Below, piece by piece: positions 8,303 to 16,803 of a stretch of 64,000 bases of DNA. Location: NCBI GenBank assembly GCA_045576455.1, contig JAZNGM010000002.1:1-64000 (forward strand), written 5' to 3'. Numbering within the stretch: position 1 is the first letter of the stretch; the number at the start of each line of letters is the position of its first letter. Under the pieces are notes generated by a model, which saw only the letters and a list, made by a program, of their open reading frames with translations, was not told the origin of the DNA and did not search any database. The DNA is from RGIG4034 sp045576455 (GTDB taxonomy: Bacteria > Bacillota > Clostridia > Lachnospirales > Lachnospiraceae). The translations under genes and the position numbers were made by a program.

Positions 8303-8803
8303 ATGAACAAAAAAGTTTTTCAGATATTAGTAGATAATACATCCGGTGTTTTAAGCCGTATATCCGGTTTGTTTTCAAGAAGAGGATATAGTATAGAAAC
8401 TATCACCGCAGGCGTAACCGCCGACCCTCGTTTTTCACGTATTACCATTGTTGCCTATGGTGACGATGATGTCCTTGACCAGATAGAAAAACAGGTTAAT
8501 AAGTTAGAAGATGTAAGAAGTATTAAAGAACTAAAACCGGAAGAAAGCGTATATCGTGAACTTGCAATGATAAAAATACGTGTAACTCCTGCAGAACGTC
8601 AGGGTGCCATTTCAATGGCAGACGTTTTCCGTGCTAAAGTTATTGATGTTGCAAGTGATTGCCTTACCTTTGAGATTACCGGTAATCAGGAAAAGATTAA
8701 CGCCTTCATTAATTTATTAAGTGGTTATGAAATAATGGAACTTGCGAGAACCGGAATTGCAGGCTTATGCAGAGGCAGCGAGAACGTTGTATACATTAAC
8801 TAA
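8303..8803 (+). CDS. ilvH: Acetolactate synthase small regulatory subunit, second divergent copy
   Basis: A 166-residue ACT-domain protein with the full family layout: QILVDNTSGVLSRISGLFSRRGYSIETI at the N-terminus, SRITIVAYGDD, a linker KELKPEESVYRELAMIKI, and C-terminal ELARTGIAGLCRG. It matches the usual bacterial IlvH pattern more closely than the first copy, which has unusual substitutions such as SLVVGETDDKQV. The two are homologous throughout but differ at most positions, so this is an old duplication or separate acquisition. It has its own promoter and an AAAGGAGA site. It may give the enzyme a different feedback response. Confidence 0.88.
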   Translation: MNKKVFQILVDNTSGVLSRISGLFSRRGYSIETITAGVTADPRFSRITIVAYGDDDVLDQIEKQVNKLEDVRSIKELKPEESVYRELAMIKIRVTPAERQGAISMADVFRAKVIDVASDCLTFEITGNQEKINAFINLLSGYEIMELARTGIAGLCRGSENVVYIN

Positions 8804-8835
8804 TAGATGTTACATATACACGGACCATATTTTTG

Positions 8836-8865
8836 TTAACTCTAGGGAAACCTTTCAGTTATAAT
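8836..8865 (+). promoter_or_regulatory. Possible ilvC promoter
   Basis: TATAAT at 8860-8865 with a weak -35 (TTAACT, 8836-8841) and an 18-base spacer, 36 bases upstream of the ilvC start. Confidence 0.45.
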
Positions 8866-8900
8866 AAATTACCAATTTATTTTAGGAGGAAATTTTTAAA

Positions 8901-9923
8901 ATGGCAGCAAGAATTTTTTACCAGCAGGATTGTAACCTTTCAGCTATTGAAGGAAAGACAATCGCAGTAATCGGCTATGGTAGCCAGGGACATGCACATG
9001 CACTCAACGCTAAGGAGTCAGGATGTCGTGTTATTATCGGTCTTTATGAAGGATCTAAATCCTGGGACAAAGCAGTTAAGCAGGGCTTTGAAGTATATAC
9101 AGCAGCAGAGGCTGCAAAGATGGCTGATATCATCATGATCTTAATCAATGATGAGAAGCAGGCAGCAATGTATAAGAAAGATATCGAGCCAAACCTTGAA
9201 GAAGGAAACATGTTAATGTTCGCTCATGGTTTTGCAATTCACTTTAACCAGATCATCCCACCAAAGAACGTAGACGTAACAATGATCGCTCCTAAGGGAC
9301 CTGGTCATACAGTAAGAAGCGAATATCAGGCTGGAAAAGGTGTTCCTTGTCTTGTAGCTGTACATCAGGACGCAACAGGTAAGGCATTAGACAAAGCACT
9401 TGCATATGCACTTGCAATCGGTGGAGCAAGAGCCGGTGTTCTTGAAACAACTTTCAGAACAGAAACAGAAACAGACCTTTTCGGTGAGCAGGCAGTACTT
9501 TGTGGTGGTGTTTGTGCATTAATGCAGGCTGGTTATGAAACACTTGTAGAAGCAGGATATGATGCAAGAAATGCATACTTTGAGTGTATCCATGAAATGA
9601 AGCTTATCGTTGACCTTATTTATCAGTCAGGTTTTGCAGGAATGAGATATTCTATTTCAAATACAGCAGAATACGGTGACTATATCACAGGTCCTAAGAT
9701 TATTACAGAAGATACTAAGAAAGCAATGAAGAAGATCTTAAAAGACATCCAGGATGGTACTTTTGCAAAAGACTTCTTACTTGATATGTCAGCTGCAGGT
9801 GGCCAGGCACACTTCAAAGCAATGAAGAAACTTGCTGCTGAACATCCATCAGAGCAGGTTGGTGAAGAAGTTCGTAAGCTTTACAGCTGGAATAACGAAG
9901 AAGAAAAGTTCATCAACAACTAA
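8901..9923 (+). CDS. ilvC: Ketol-acid reductoisomerase
   Basis: A 340-residue class I enzyme. The N-terminal Rossmann domain has GYGSQGHAHALN near residues 25-36, and the knotted C-terminal domain has the metal-binding ETDLFGEQAVLCGG segment and the EC(I)HEMKLIVDLIY region. It converts acetolactate to 2,3-dihydroxyisovalerate using NAD(P)H and magnesium. The start follows TAGGAGG. Codon use is more biased than in its neighbours (ATC, GGT, CTT preferred), which fits high expression. A terminator follows at once, so the downstream leucine genes are a separate unit. Confidence 0.96.
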   Translation: MAARIFYQQDCNLSAIEGKTIAVIGYGSQGHAHALNAKESGCRVIIGLYEGSKSWDKAVKQGFEVYTAAEAAKMADIIMILINDEKQAAMYKKDIEPNLEEGNMLMFAHGFAIHFNQIIPPKNVDVTMIAPKGPGHTVRSEYQAGKGVPCLVAVHQDATGKALDKALAYALAIGGARAGVLETTFRTETETDLFGEQAVLCGGVCALMQAGYETLVEAGYDARNAYFECIHEMKLIVDLIYQSGFAGMRYSISNTAEYGDYITGPKIITEDTKKAMKKILKDIQDGTFAKDFLLDMSAAGGQAHFKAMKKLAAEHPSEQVGEEVRKLYSWNNEEEKFINN

Positions 9924-9949
9924 TTAAATTACTGAAATACGTAATCATG

Positions 9950-9987
9950 ACTGCCATGAAGTTACTAAATTTCATGGCAGTTTATTT
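9950..9987 (+). terminator. Rho-independent terminator after ilvC
   Basis: ACTGCCATGAA (9950-9960) pairs perfectly with 9971-9981, followed by a T-rich run. Confidence 0.85.
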
Positions 9988-10084
9988 TAGATATTAACAA
10001 ATATTAATTTTTATCAACAAAACTGATTAAATATAATCATTTTATTTCTTTTATTACTGTGTTATTATTCAAATATCATAAAAG

Positions 10085-10363
10085 CAATGAAGAGGAATAG
10101 TAATTAATGATAATTCTTATCAGAGAGTCAATGGATGGTGCGAATTGACAGAATTTCTTTAATGAACTCGCCTTGGAGCTTCCGGCTGAATGTTAATATT
10201 CAAAATGTTAATATTAATGGTAGGCTGTGACGTAAACCGTACGTTATAACGGTAAGGCATTATTTAGTGCCAAGAGAGCATGCTGTAGGCATGAAATAGA
10301 GTGGTACCGCGAAAGATTATTCTTCCGTCTCTATAATCCAGAGGATATAGAGGCATTTTTTTT
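10085..10363 (+). promoter_or_regulatory. Leucine T-box leader RNA with terminator, controlling leuA-leuC-leuD
   Basis: This leader fills most of the 500-base gap between ilvC and leuA. The conserved T-box sequence AGAGTGGTACCGCG lies at 10298-10311; its TGGT (10302-10305) would pair with the ACCA end of an uncharged tRNA. A CTC codon at 10167-10169, in the context GAACTCG inside the stem I region, is the likely specifier and reads leucine. A GTCTCTATAATCC/GGATATAGAGGC-type terminator stem with a run of eight T follows (10327-10363). Known T-box logic predicts that uncharged leucyl-tRNA stabilises the antiterminator and turns on leuA, which fits the downstream genes. The 5' edge is approximate. 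Confidence 0.92.
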
Positions 10364-10435
10364 GCTATTTAAACATAATTAATTAGCATGAAAATGTCGA
10401 AAACAAAACAGGAATAATTGGAAAGAGGAAAAATT

Positions 10436-12433
10436 ATGAAGAATTCAAACAAGTACATGAAACAGTATTTTTTACCACCCGTATGCGAATATGATTGGGC
10501 AAAAAAAGACTACATTGAAAATCCGCCAATCTGGTGTTCCGTTGATTTACGTGACGGTAATCAGGCATTAATTGAGCCAATGAGTCTTGAGGAAAAATTA
10601 GAATATTTCCAAATGCTTTTAGATATAGGTTTTAAAGAAATCGAAGTTGGTTTCCCGGCTGCATCTGAAACAGAATTCACCTTTATGCGTGAATTAATTG
10701 AACGTAATATGATTCCTGATGATGTGACGGTACAGGTATTAACCCAGGCCAGAGAACACATAATCAGAAAAACTTTTGAAGCTGTAAAAGGTGCTCCGCA
10801 CGCTGTTATACATTTATATAATTCAACAAGCGTAGCACAAAGAGAACAGGTATTTAAAAAGAGCAAAGAAGAAATCAAGCAGTTAGCCGTAGACGGAGCT
10901 ATACTTTTAAAGAAACTTGCTGCTGAAACTGAAGGCGATTTTTCATTTGAATATAGTCCGGAAAGCTTCCATGGTACGGAAGTTGATTATGCCGTTGAAG
11001 TATGCAACGCAGTTCTTGATGTATGGCAGCCAACAAAAGAAAACAAAGCTATCATTAATATTCCGGCAACGGTAGAAACGGCAATGCCTCATGTTTTTGC
11101 CACACAAATTGAATATGTTAACAAAAATCTTAAATATCGCGATAATGTTGTTTTAAGTATTCATCCGCATAATGACAGAGGAACCGGTGTTGCCGATGCA
11201 GAACTGTCACTTTTAGCAGGTGCTGATAGAATAGAAGGAACTTTATTCGGTAATGGTGAACGTACCGGTAACGTTGACATTATTACAATAGCAATGAACA
11301 TGTATTCATATGGTATTGATCCGGGCCTTGATTTTTCAAACATGCCGTCAATCCGTGAACGTTATGAAAGACTTACCAGAATGGAAGTCGGTAACAGACA
11401 ACCATATGCAGGAGATTTAGTTTTCTCAGCATTTTCCGGTTCACTTCAGGATGCTATTGCAAAAGGAATGGCATGCCGGGAAGAAAAAGAAGACGGCAAA
11501 TGGACCGTTCCGTATCTTCCTATCGATCCTGTTGACGTAGGAAGAACCTATGATTCTGACGTAATCAGAATTAACAGCCAGTCCGGTAAAGGCGGTATCA
11601 GTTATATCCTTAAACAAAATTTCAGCATTTCCATGCCGGAAAAAATGCGCGAGGAAGTAGGCTACACCGTTAAACAAGTTTCGGACGAAGAGCACAAAGA
11701 ACTTTCACCACAATGGGTTTATGAAATATTTGAAGATAACTATATCGAATATATGCCACACTTTAAAATTATTGAATCCCATTTCAAGCAGTATGATGGA
11801 ATCATGGCAGAAGTAACTATCCAATGTGGAGATAAGAAAACAATCGTAGATGCAAACGGTAACGGCAGACTTGACGCTATCAGTAATACAATTAAACAGT
11901 TCTTCGGAATATCCTACGAATTGTCAGTGTATGAAGAACATGCACTTTCACGTGGTTCATCTTCAAAAGCAGTTGCCTATGTCGGCATTATGCATGAGGG
12001 TAAGATGTATTGGGGTGTTGGTATGGACGAAGACATTATTAAGGCATCCATTGACGCTCTTGTAGTTGCTGTTAATAAACTCCCGGCAATTGCAAAAGAT
12101 GATCAGGTACAGGATGACCGCTTAGTAGCCATGTTAAATTATATCCAATCAAACTACCAGACCATAACACTGGAAGACATGGCAAGCCAGTTCCATCTTT
12201 CAGAACCGTATATTTCAAAATATATAAAAGATAAGTCACAAAAGACCTTTGGTGAACACGTTAGTAATATAAGAATGAAAAAAGCCAAAGTACTTCTTAA
12301 AAATGGTAATATGACGGTAGAAAACGTATCATATTCTGTAGGATATCAGAATGTTGAACATTTCTGCAGAAGCTTCAAAAAAACATTTAACATGACACCG
12401 CTTCAATACAGAAATGAAAGCCGTGAACAATAG
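10436..12433 (+). CDS. leuA: 2-isopropylmalate synthase fused to a C-terminal AraC-type DNA-binding domain
   Basis: A 665-residue protein starting at the ATG at 10436, which sits 7 bases after GAAAGAGG; an upstream in-frame TTG at 10418 has no such site. Residues about 30-320 are the catalytic barrel (DLRDGNQA near 35, ligand motif HPHNDRGTG near 243, GNGERTGN). It resembles the long actinobacterial/fungal type. Residues about 425-553 are the LeuA allosteric domain that binds leucine. Residues about 560-660 are a complete AraC/XylS-type pair of helix-turn-helices (LEDMASQFHLSEPYISKYIK, then VSYSVGYQNVEHFCRSFKK, FNMTPLQYR). The frame is continuous through the linker. The enzyme condenses acetyl-CoA with 2-ketoisovalerate. 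The fusion suggests a leucine-sensing regulator, which is inference. Confidence 0.93.
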   Translation: MKNSNKYMKQYFLPPVCEYDWAKKDYIENPPIWCSVDLRDGNQALIEPMSLEEKLEYFQMLLDIGFKEIEVGFPAASETEFTFMRELIERNMIPDDVTVQVLTQAREHIIRKTFEAVKGAPHAVIHLYNSTSVAQREQVFKKSKEEIKQLAVDGAILLKKLAAETEGDFSFEYSPESFHGTEVDYAVEVCNAVLDVWQPTKENKAIINIPATVETAMPHVFATQIEYVNKNLKYRDNVVLSIHPHNDRGTGVADAELSLLAGADRIEGTLFGNGERTGNVDIITIAMNMYSYGIDPGLDFSNMPSIRERYERLTRMEVGNRQPYAGDLVFSAFSGSLQDAIAKGMACREEKEDGKWTVPYLPIDPVDVGRTYDSDVIRINSQSGKGGISYILKQNFSISMPEKMREEVGYTVKQVSDEEHKELSPQWVYEIFEDNYIEYMPHFKIIESHFKQYDGIMAEVTIQCGDKKTIVDANGNGRLDAISNTIKQFFGISYELSVYEEHALSRGSSSKAVAYVGIMHEGKMYWGVGMDEDIIKASIDALVVAVNKLPAIAKDDQVQDDRLVAMLNYIQSNYQTITLEDMASQFHLSEPYISKYIKDKSQKTFGEHVSNIRMKKAKVLLKNGNMTVENVSYSVGYQNVEHFCRSFKKTFNMTPLQYRNESREQ

Positions 12434-12456
12434 TTTTTGCAAAGGAGATAACAACA

Positions 12457-13722
12457 ATGGGAATGACTATGACGCAAAAAATACTTGCTGCACATTCAGG
12501 TCTTAATGAAGTAAAAGCAGGTCAATTAATCGAGGCAGATTTAGATCTTGTACTCGGAAATGATATTACAAGTCCTGTCGCAATTAAAGAAATGGACAAA
12601 ATGAAAGTAAACGGCGTTTTTAACAAAGATAAAATCGCGCTTGTACCTGATCATTTTGTTCCAAATAAAGATATTAAAAGTGCAGAACATTGTAAATGCG
12701 TAAGAGAATTTGCATATAAGCATGATATAACCAATTACTTTGAAGTGGGTGAAATGGGTATTGAACATGCCTTACTGCCTGAAAAAGGTCTTACTGTAGC
12801 AGGTGATGTGATTATCGGTGCAGACTCTCATACATGTACATACGGTGCTTTAGGTGCATTTTCAACCGGCGTAGGAAGTACTGACATGGCTGCCGGAATG
12901 GCAACCGGTAAAGCTTGGTTTAAAGTACCGGGTGCTATCAAATTTAATCTTACAGGCGAATTTAAGCCATGGGTTAGCGGAAAAGATTTAATTCTTCATA
13001 TAATCGGTATGATTGGAGTAGACGGTGCCCTTTACAAATCCATGGAGTTTACCGGTGAAGGTGTAAAAAACATGTCTATGGATGACCGTTTTACAGTAGC
13101 AAACATGGCCATTGAAGCCGGTGGAAAAAATGGTATTTTCCCTGTTGATGAAAAAGCCATTGCCTATATGAAAGAGCACTCAAAAAGAGAGTATAAAGTT
13201 TTCGAAGCTGATGAAGATGCTGAATATGATGCAGTTTACAACATTGATTTAGGCGAATTAAGACCTACTATCGCATATCCGCACCTTCCGGAAAACACAA
13301 GAACGATAGATGAAGTAAGAAAAAATCCGGTAAAAATAGATCAGGTAGTAATCGGTTCCTGTACAAACGGAAGATTAGATGACCTTCGGATTGCAGCAAA
13401 AGTTCTTGAAGGAAGAAAAGTAAAAAAAGGCATTCGTTGTATTATCATTCCTGCAACACAGAAGATTTATCTTGATGCTATGCAGGAAGGTTTACTTAAA
13501 ATCTTTATTGAAGCAGGTGCAGTAGTTAGTACTCCGACATGCGGACCATGTCTGGGTGGTTATATGGGTATTCTTGCAGACGGTGAACGTTGTGTTTCAA
13601 CAACAAACCGTAACTTCGTTGGAAGAATGGGACATATTAATTCTGAAATATATCTTGCAAGCCCTGCAACAGCAGCAGCAAGTGCTATTACCGGTATGAT
13701 ATCAACACCGGATGAACTGTAA
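12457..13722 (+). CDS. leuC: 3-isopropylmalate dehydratase large subunit
   Basis: A 421-residue aconitase-family protein. The 4Fe-4S cysteine motifs are visible as GSCTNGR near residue 300 and CGPCLGG near residues 362-365, and the active-site GADSHTCTYGALGAFSTGVGS segment lies near residue 125. With LeuD it isomerises 2-isopropylmalate to 3-isopropylmalate. Length and sequence match the shorter, archaeal/clostridial-type LeuC rather than the roughly 466-residue enterobacterial form. It follows leuA by 23 bases with AAAGGAG and precedes leuD by 17 bases, so the three form one T-box-controlled operon. Confidence 0.95.
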   Translation: MGMTMTQKILAAHSGLNEVKAGQLIEADLDLVLGNDITSPVAIKEMDKMKVNGVFNKDKIALVPDHFVPNKDIKSAEHCKCVREFAYKHDITNYFEVGEMGIEHALLPEKGLTVAGDVIIGADSHTCTYGALGAFSTGVGSTDMAAGMATGKAWFKVPGAIKFNLTGEFKPWVSGKDLILHIIGMIGVDGALYKSMEFTGEGVKNMSMDDRFTVANMAIEAGGKNGIFPVDEKAIAYMKEHSKREYKVFEADEDAEYDAVYNIDLGELRPTIAYPHLPENTRTIDEVRKNPVKIDQVVIGSCTNGRLDDLRIAAKVLEGRKVKKGIRCIIIPATQKIYLDAMQEGLLKIFIEAGAVVSTPTCGPCLGGYMGILADGERCVSTTNRNFVGRMGHINSEIYLASPATAAASAITGMISTPDEL

Positions 13723-13739
13723 TTAGGAGGAAGATAACG

Positions 13740-14228
13740 ATGAAAGAAGCTAAAGGAACAGTAATAAAATATGGTGATAATGTTGATACTGACGTTATTA
13801 TTCCTGCAAGATATCTGAATTCATCCGATCCGAAAGAACTTGCAGCACATTGTATGGAAGATATTGATAAAGATTTTGTTAACAAAGTAAAAGATGGCGA
13901 TATTATCGTAGCTGAGAAAAACTTTGGATGCGGTTCATCCAGGGAACATGCACCAATAGCAATTAAAGCATCCGGTATCAGTTGTGTAATCGCTGAAACA
14001 TTTGCAAGAATTTTCTATAGAAACGCAATTAATATTGGTCTTCCTATTATTGAATGTGAAGAAGCAAGCAGAAAAATCTCAGCAGGAGATGAAGTTTCAA
14101 TTGATTTTGACAGCGGTTTAATCACCAATATTACCAAAAATGAAACTTACCAAGGTCAGGCTTTCCCTGCATTTATGCAAAACATCATTCAAAAAGGCGG
14201 ACTCATTAACTACATTAACGATAAATAA
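13740..14228 (+). CDS. leuD: 3-isopropylmalate dehydratase small subunit
   Basis: A 162-residue swivel-domain protein with the hallmark DTDVIIPARYLN and NFGCGSSREHAP motifs; it pairs with LeuC to form the active heterodimer. The short length matches the LeuC type just upstream. The start follows TAGGAGGAAG. It closes the leuA-leuC-leuD unit before a terminator. leuB, ilvD and a branched-chain aminotransferase are not in this window and must lie elsewhere if the pathway is complete. Confidence 0.95.
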   Translation: MKEAKGTVIKYGDNVDTDVIIPARYLNSSDPKELAAHCMEDIDKDFVNKVKDGDIIVAEKNFGCGSSREHAPIAIKASGISCVIAETFARIFYRNAINIGLPIIECEEASRKISAGDEVSIDFDSGLITNITKNETYQGQAFPAFMQNIIQKGGLINYINDK

Positions 14229-14230
14229 TG

Positions 14231-14275
14231 AAAAACTCCGGAAAAAGAAGTTAAACTTCATTTCCGGAGTTATTT
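14231..14275. terminator. Bidirectional terminator between leuD and the convergent glycosyltransferase
   Basis: AACTCCGGAAA (14234-14244) pairs with 14261-14271, with an inner GAAG/CTTC pair. Five A residues on the left and a T-rich right flank give U-tracts in both directions. It overlaps the last codon of the glycosyltransferase gene. Confidence 0.85.
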
Positions 14276-15204
14276 ATATCATTAAATCTGTTTTGTGCAT
14301 TTATCAAATCATATTCAAAACGTCTTCGGTTGTTTTGTGCCATATTACTTAATATCATACCGGCAAAAAATGATTGAAGTGCAGCCAACATTACAAATCC
14401 GCACATAATCAATGTCGGGAAGTTAGGTACAAGATGTGTTTTAACATAAGTTACAAATACAGGAATAAAAAATCCGATTGATATACTTGCAAGCAGTAAT
14501 GCGATAGTATTAAAAAAAGCAAACGGTCTGTAATTTTTAAATAATTTAACAATGGTTTTCAACACTTTTATGCCATCAGAATATGTGTTAAGTTTAGATT
14601 CACTTCCTTCCGGTCTGTCCCTAAAATCAATTACTACATTTTCAATCAGCATATTATTATTAACCGCATGAATAGTCATTTCTGTTTCTATTTCAAAGCC
14701 CTTAGACAGAACAGGAAATGTTTTTACAAAGCCATAACTGAAAGCTCTATATCCTGTCATAATATCTTTTACATTGGATTTAAACAGAAGATTAATTGAC
14801 TTTCTTACAATACTGTTTCCAAAGTTATGGAATGGCCGTTTATTTACGGTAAAATAAGTAGAAGACAAACGGTCTCCGACAACCATATCCGTTTTTTTAT
14901 TAAGCACGCTATCCGTCATTTGTCTTGCAAATTCTAAAGGATAAGTATCATCACCGTCAATCATAAGATAACATTCTGCATCAATTTCACGGAACATACG
15001 TCTTATTACATTCCCTTTACCCTGTTGATATTCATACCGTACAATAGCTCCGGCATTTTGGGCGATAGTAGCAGTATCATCAGTCGAATTATTATCATAT
15101 ACATATATCGTTGCTTCAGGAAGAGCTGCTTTAGCATCCTTAACAACTTTTTCTATTGTCATTGCTTCGTTATAGCACGGAATTAATACAGCTATCTTGT
15201 CCAT
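14251..15204 (-). CDS. Family 2 glycosyltransferase with C-terminal membrane helices
   Basis: A 317-residue protein started at the ATG at 15202-15204, preceded by GGGGAA; a longer open frame to 15282 has an unusual hydrophobic front and no good site. Residues 1-220 form a GT-A domain: VLIPCYNE, the VYDNNSTDDT strand, and the DGDDTYP metal/nucleotide motif. Two strongly hydrophobic segments follow (around 233-257 and 268-292), as in the DPM1/GtrB-like group that transfers a sugar to a polyprenyl phosphate carrier. The sugar is unknown. It probably acts on the inner membrane face in cell-surface glycan assembly. It is transcribed alone. Confidence 0.82.
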   Translation of the reverse strand: MDKIAVLIPCYNEAMTIEKVVKDAKAALPEATIYVYDNNSTDDTATIAQNAGAIVRYEYQQGKGNVIRRMFREIDAECYLMIDGDDTYPLEFARQMTDSVLNKKTDMVVGDRLSSTYFTVNKRPFHNFGNSIVRKSINLLFKSNVKDIMTGYRAFSYGFVKTFPVLSKGFEIETEMTIHAVNNNMLIENVVIDFRDRPEGSESKLNTYSDGIKVLKTIVKLFKNYRPFAFFNTIALLLASISIGFFIPVFVTYVKTHLVPNFPTLIMCGFVMLAALQSFFAGMILSNMAQNNRRRFEYDLINAQNRFNDINNSGNEV

Positions 15205-15235
15205 AATTATTCCCCATTTCATATATTTATGAAAT

Positions 15236-15264
15236 ATTATCAAATAGAATACCGGTAAAGTCAA
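15236..15264 (-). promoter_or_regulatory. Predicted promoter of the glycosyltransferase
   Basis: On the minus strand TTGACT (complement of 15259-15264), a 17-base spacer and GATAAT (complement of 15236-15241) lie about 30 bases upstream of the start. Confidence 0.6.
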
Positions 15265-15324
15265 GTCAAAATAAATATTCAATTAATTGATGCAGTTATT
15301 CAAAAGATATGGTACGATAAGTAA

Positions 15325-15684
15325 ATGAAAACAAATAATCCATATATGATTAAAAAGAAAGATCTAATGCTGATTTTAGCCATTTTAACTATCGGCATCA
15401 TTCTATTGTTAATATTCAAATTCGCTTTTAAAAACGGTAACACCGTTACGGTCTCCGTCAACAATAAGGTAATTGCTTCATATCCGTTATCCGAAGACCG
15501 AAGACAAGTTTTTTATCTTGATGATAATAGCTATAATGAATTATTAATAGAAAATAATACAGTACGTATAATAACCGCAGACTGCCCTGATTTGTTATGT
15601 GTTAAACAATATAAAATCAACCGGTGCGGTGAAACTATCGTATGTTTACCCCACAAACTGGTAGTAGAAATAATCAGCAAATAG
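15325..15684 (+). CDS. NusG domain II-containing membrane-anchored protein
   Basis: A 119-residue protein with one N-terminal transmembrane segment (about residues 12-30) and a beta-rich outer domain of about 80 residues (VTVSVNNKVIASYPL, NELLIENNTVRIITADCPDLLCV, ETIVCLPHKLVVEI). This matches the NusG-II domain family found in Firmicutes beside Gx transporters. The paired cysteines in DCPDLLC and the later Cys residues are typical. No strong ribosome binding site precedes the ATG; an internal ATG at 15346 is possible. The next gene starts 10 bases downstream and is its usual partner. Exact function unknown. Confidence 0.75.
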   Translation: MKTNNPYMIKKKDLMLILAILTIGIILLLIFKFAFKNGNTVTVSVNNKVIASYPLSEDRRQVFYLDDNSYNELLIENNTVRIITADCPDLLCVKQYKINRCGETIVCLPHKLVVEIISK

Positions 15685-15694
15685 GAGACGGCTT

Positions 15695-16204
15695 ATGAAT
15701 ACAAAAAAACTGTCCGTTTTATCCATGTTATTAGCTTTAGCATTAATATTCGGATATATTGAAGCACTGATTCCTATTTATCTTGGGGTTCCCGGTGCAA
15801 AGCTTGGTTTACCCAATGCGATTATTTTGTTAACTATGTTTTTTTACGGGCCAAAAGAAGCCTTCATAATTAACATTGCAAGAATACTGCTTACCGGGTT
15901 TCTATTTACAAATATGTTTAGCATTATATATAGTCTTTCAGGTGGCTTATTAAGTATTTGTATAATGCATGTTTTTATGAAATATACGACTTTCTCCATA
16001 ACCGCAATTTCAGCCATTGGCGGAACCGTACATAATATAGGACAATTCCTTATGGCTTTATTTGTACTAAAAACCATCGGCATTATAAGTTATCTGCCTT
16101 TCCTTATTATTGTAGGTTGTGCTATGGGAATTATTTTAGGCGTTTTAGTAACGCTTCTTATTCCTGTAACCTCAAAATTAATTAAACAAGGAGGAACTTC
16201 CTAA
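15695..16204 (+). CDS. Gx transporter family protein (heptaprenyl diphosphate synthase component I-like)
   Basis: A 169-residue integral membrane protein with about five hydrophobic helices. The N-terminal MLLALALIFGYIEALIP and the GVPGAKLGLPNAIILL motif mark the Gx transporter/HepS-like family (PF07456 type), an ECF S-component-like fold. It pairs with the NusG-II protein upstream in many Clostridia. The substrate is unknown; roles in quinone or polyprenyl precursor handling have been suggested for the family. The start follows AGGAGACGG, and the stop codon abuts the ruvA start. Confidence 0.75.
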   Translation: MNTKKLSVLSMLLALALIFGYIEALIPIYLGVPGAKLGLPNAIILLTMFFYGPKEAFIINIARILLTGFLFTNMFSIIYSLSGGLLSICIMHVFMKYTTFSITAISAIGGTVHNIGQFLMALFVLKTIGIISYLPFLIIVGCAMGIILGVLVTLLIPVTSKLIKQGGTS

Positions 16205-16789
16205 ATGTATGCTTATTTCATTGGTGATGTAACAGAACTTGAAAATGATAATCTTATTCTCGAAGTTAATAATATCGGATATAATATTAAGGTTTCCAAA
16301 AGAACATCCGAAGCTCTTATAAACATGCCATCGCAAGTTAAAATATTTACATATACAAATGTAAGGGAAGATGCCTTCATTCTTTATGGTTTTCTATCTA
16401 AAGATGAATTAAAAATGTTTAAAAAACTTATTACGGTAAATGGAGTAGGACCAAAAGGCGCTCTTGCCATTCTAGACATAATGAGTGTTAACGATATTTC
16501 ATTAGCTATTATAGCGCAGGATGCAAAAAGTTTATCAAAAGCCAGTGGTATCGGCGGCAAAACTGCCGAAAGGATTATTATTGACCTAAAAGATAAAGTG
16601 AACATTGAAGAAAGCTTTTCAAAAGTTACTACCGCTTCTTCCGATAATAGCAACGAGGCTATGGAAGCCCTTATATCATTGGGATATAGTGCAAGCGATG
16701 CATTAAAAGCAATCAAAGCATGTTCCTTTACCAAGGATGACAGCGTAGAAGACATAATAAAGCAGGCATTACGTAAGATTACGTTTTAG
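16205..16789 (+). CDS. ruvA: Holliday junction branch migration protein RuvA
   Basis: A 194-residue protein with the RuvA layout: an N-terminal OB-fold (MYAYFIGDVTEL, NVREDAFILYGF), two helix-hairpin-helix units (KLITVNGVGPKGALAIL and LSKASGIGGKTAERIIIDLKDK), and a small C-terminal domain that contacts RuvB (ALISLGYSASDALKAI). A tetramer binds the four-way junction and loads RuvB. The start codon follows AAGGAGG located inside the previous gene's last codons, and ruvB begins 14 bases downstream. Confidence 0.96.
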   Translation: MYAYFIGDVTELENDNLILEVNNIGYNIKVSKRTSEALINMPSQVKIFTYTNVREDAFILYGFLSKDELKMFKKLITVNGVGPKGALAILDIMSVNDISLAIIAQDAKSLSKASGIGGKTAERIIIDLKDKVNIEESFSKVTTASSDNSNEAMEALISLGYSASDALKAIKACSFTKDDSVEDIIKQALRKITF

Positions 16790-16803
16790 AAAGGTATTAT
16801 AAT

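Noticed and set aside
10201..10240. Repeated TGTTAATATT as a small repeat or operator
   Set aside because: It falls in the T-box leader between stem I and the antiterminator and is better read as part of the leader's internal stems.
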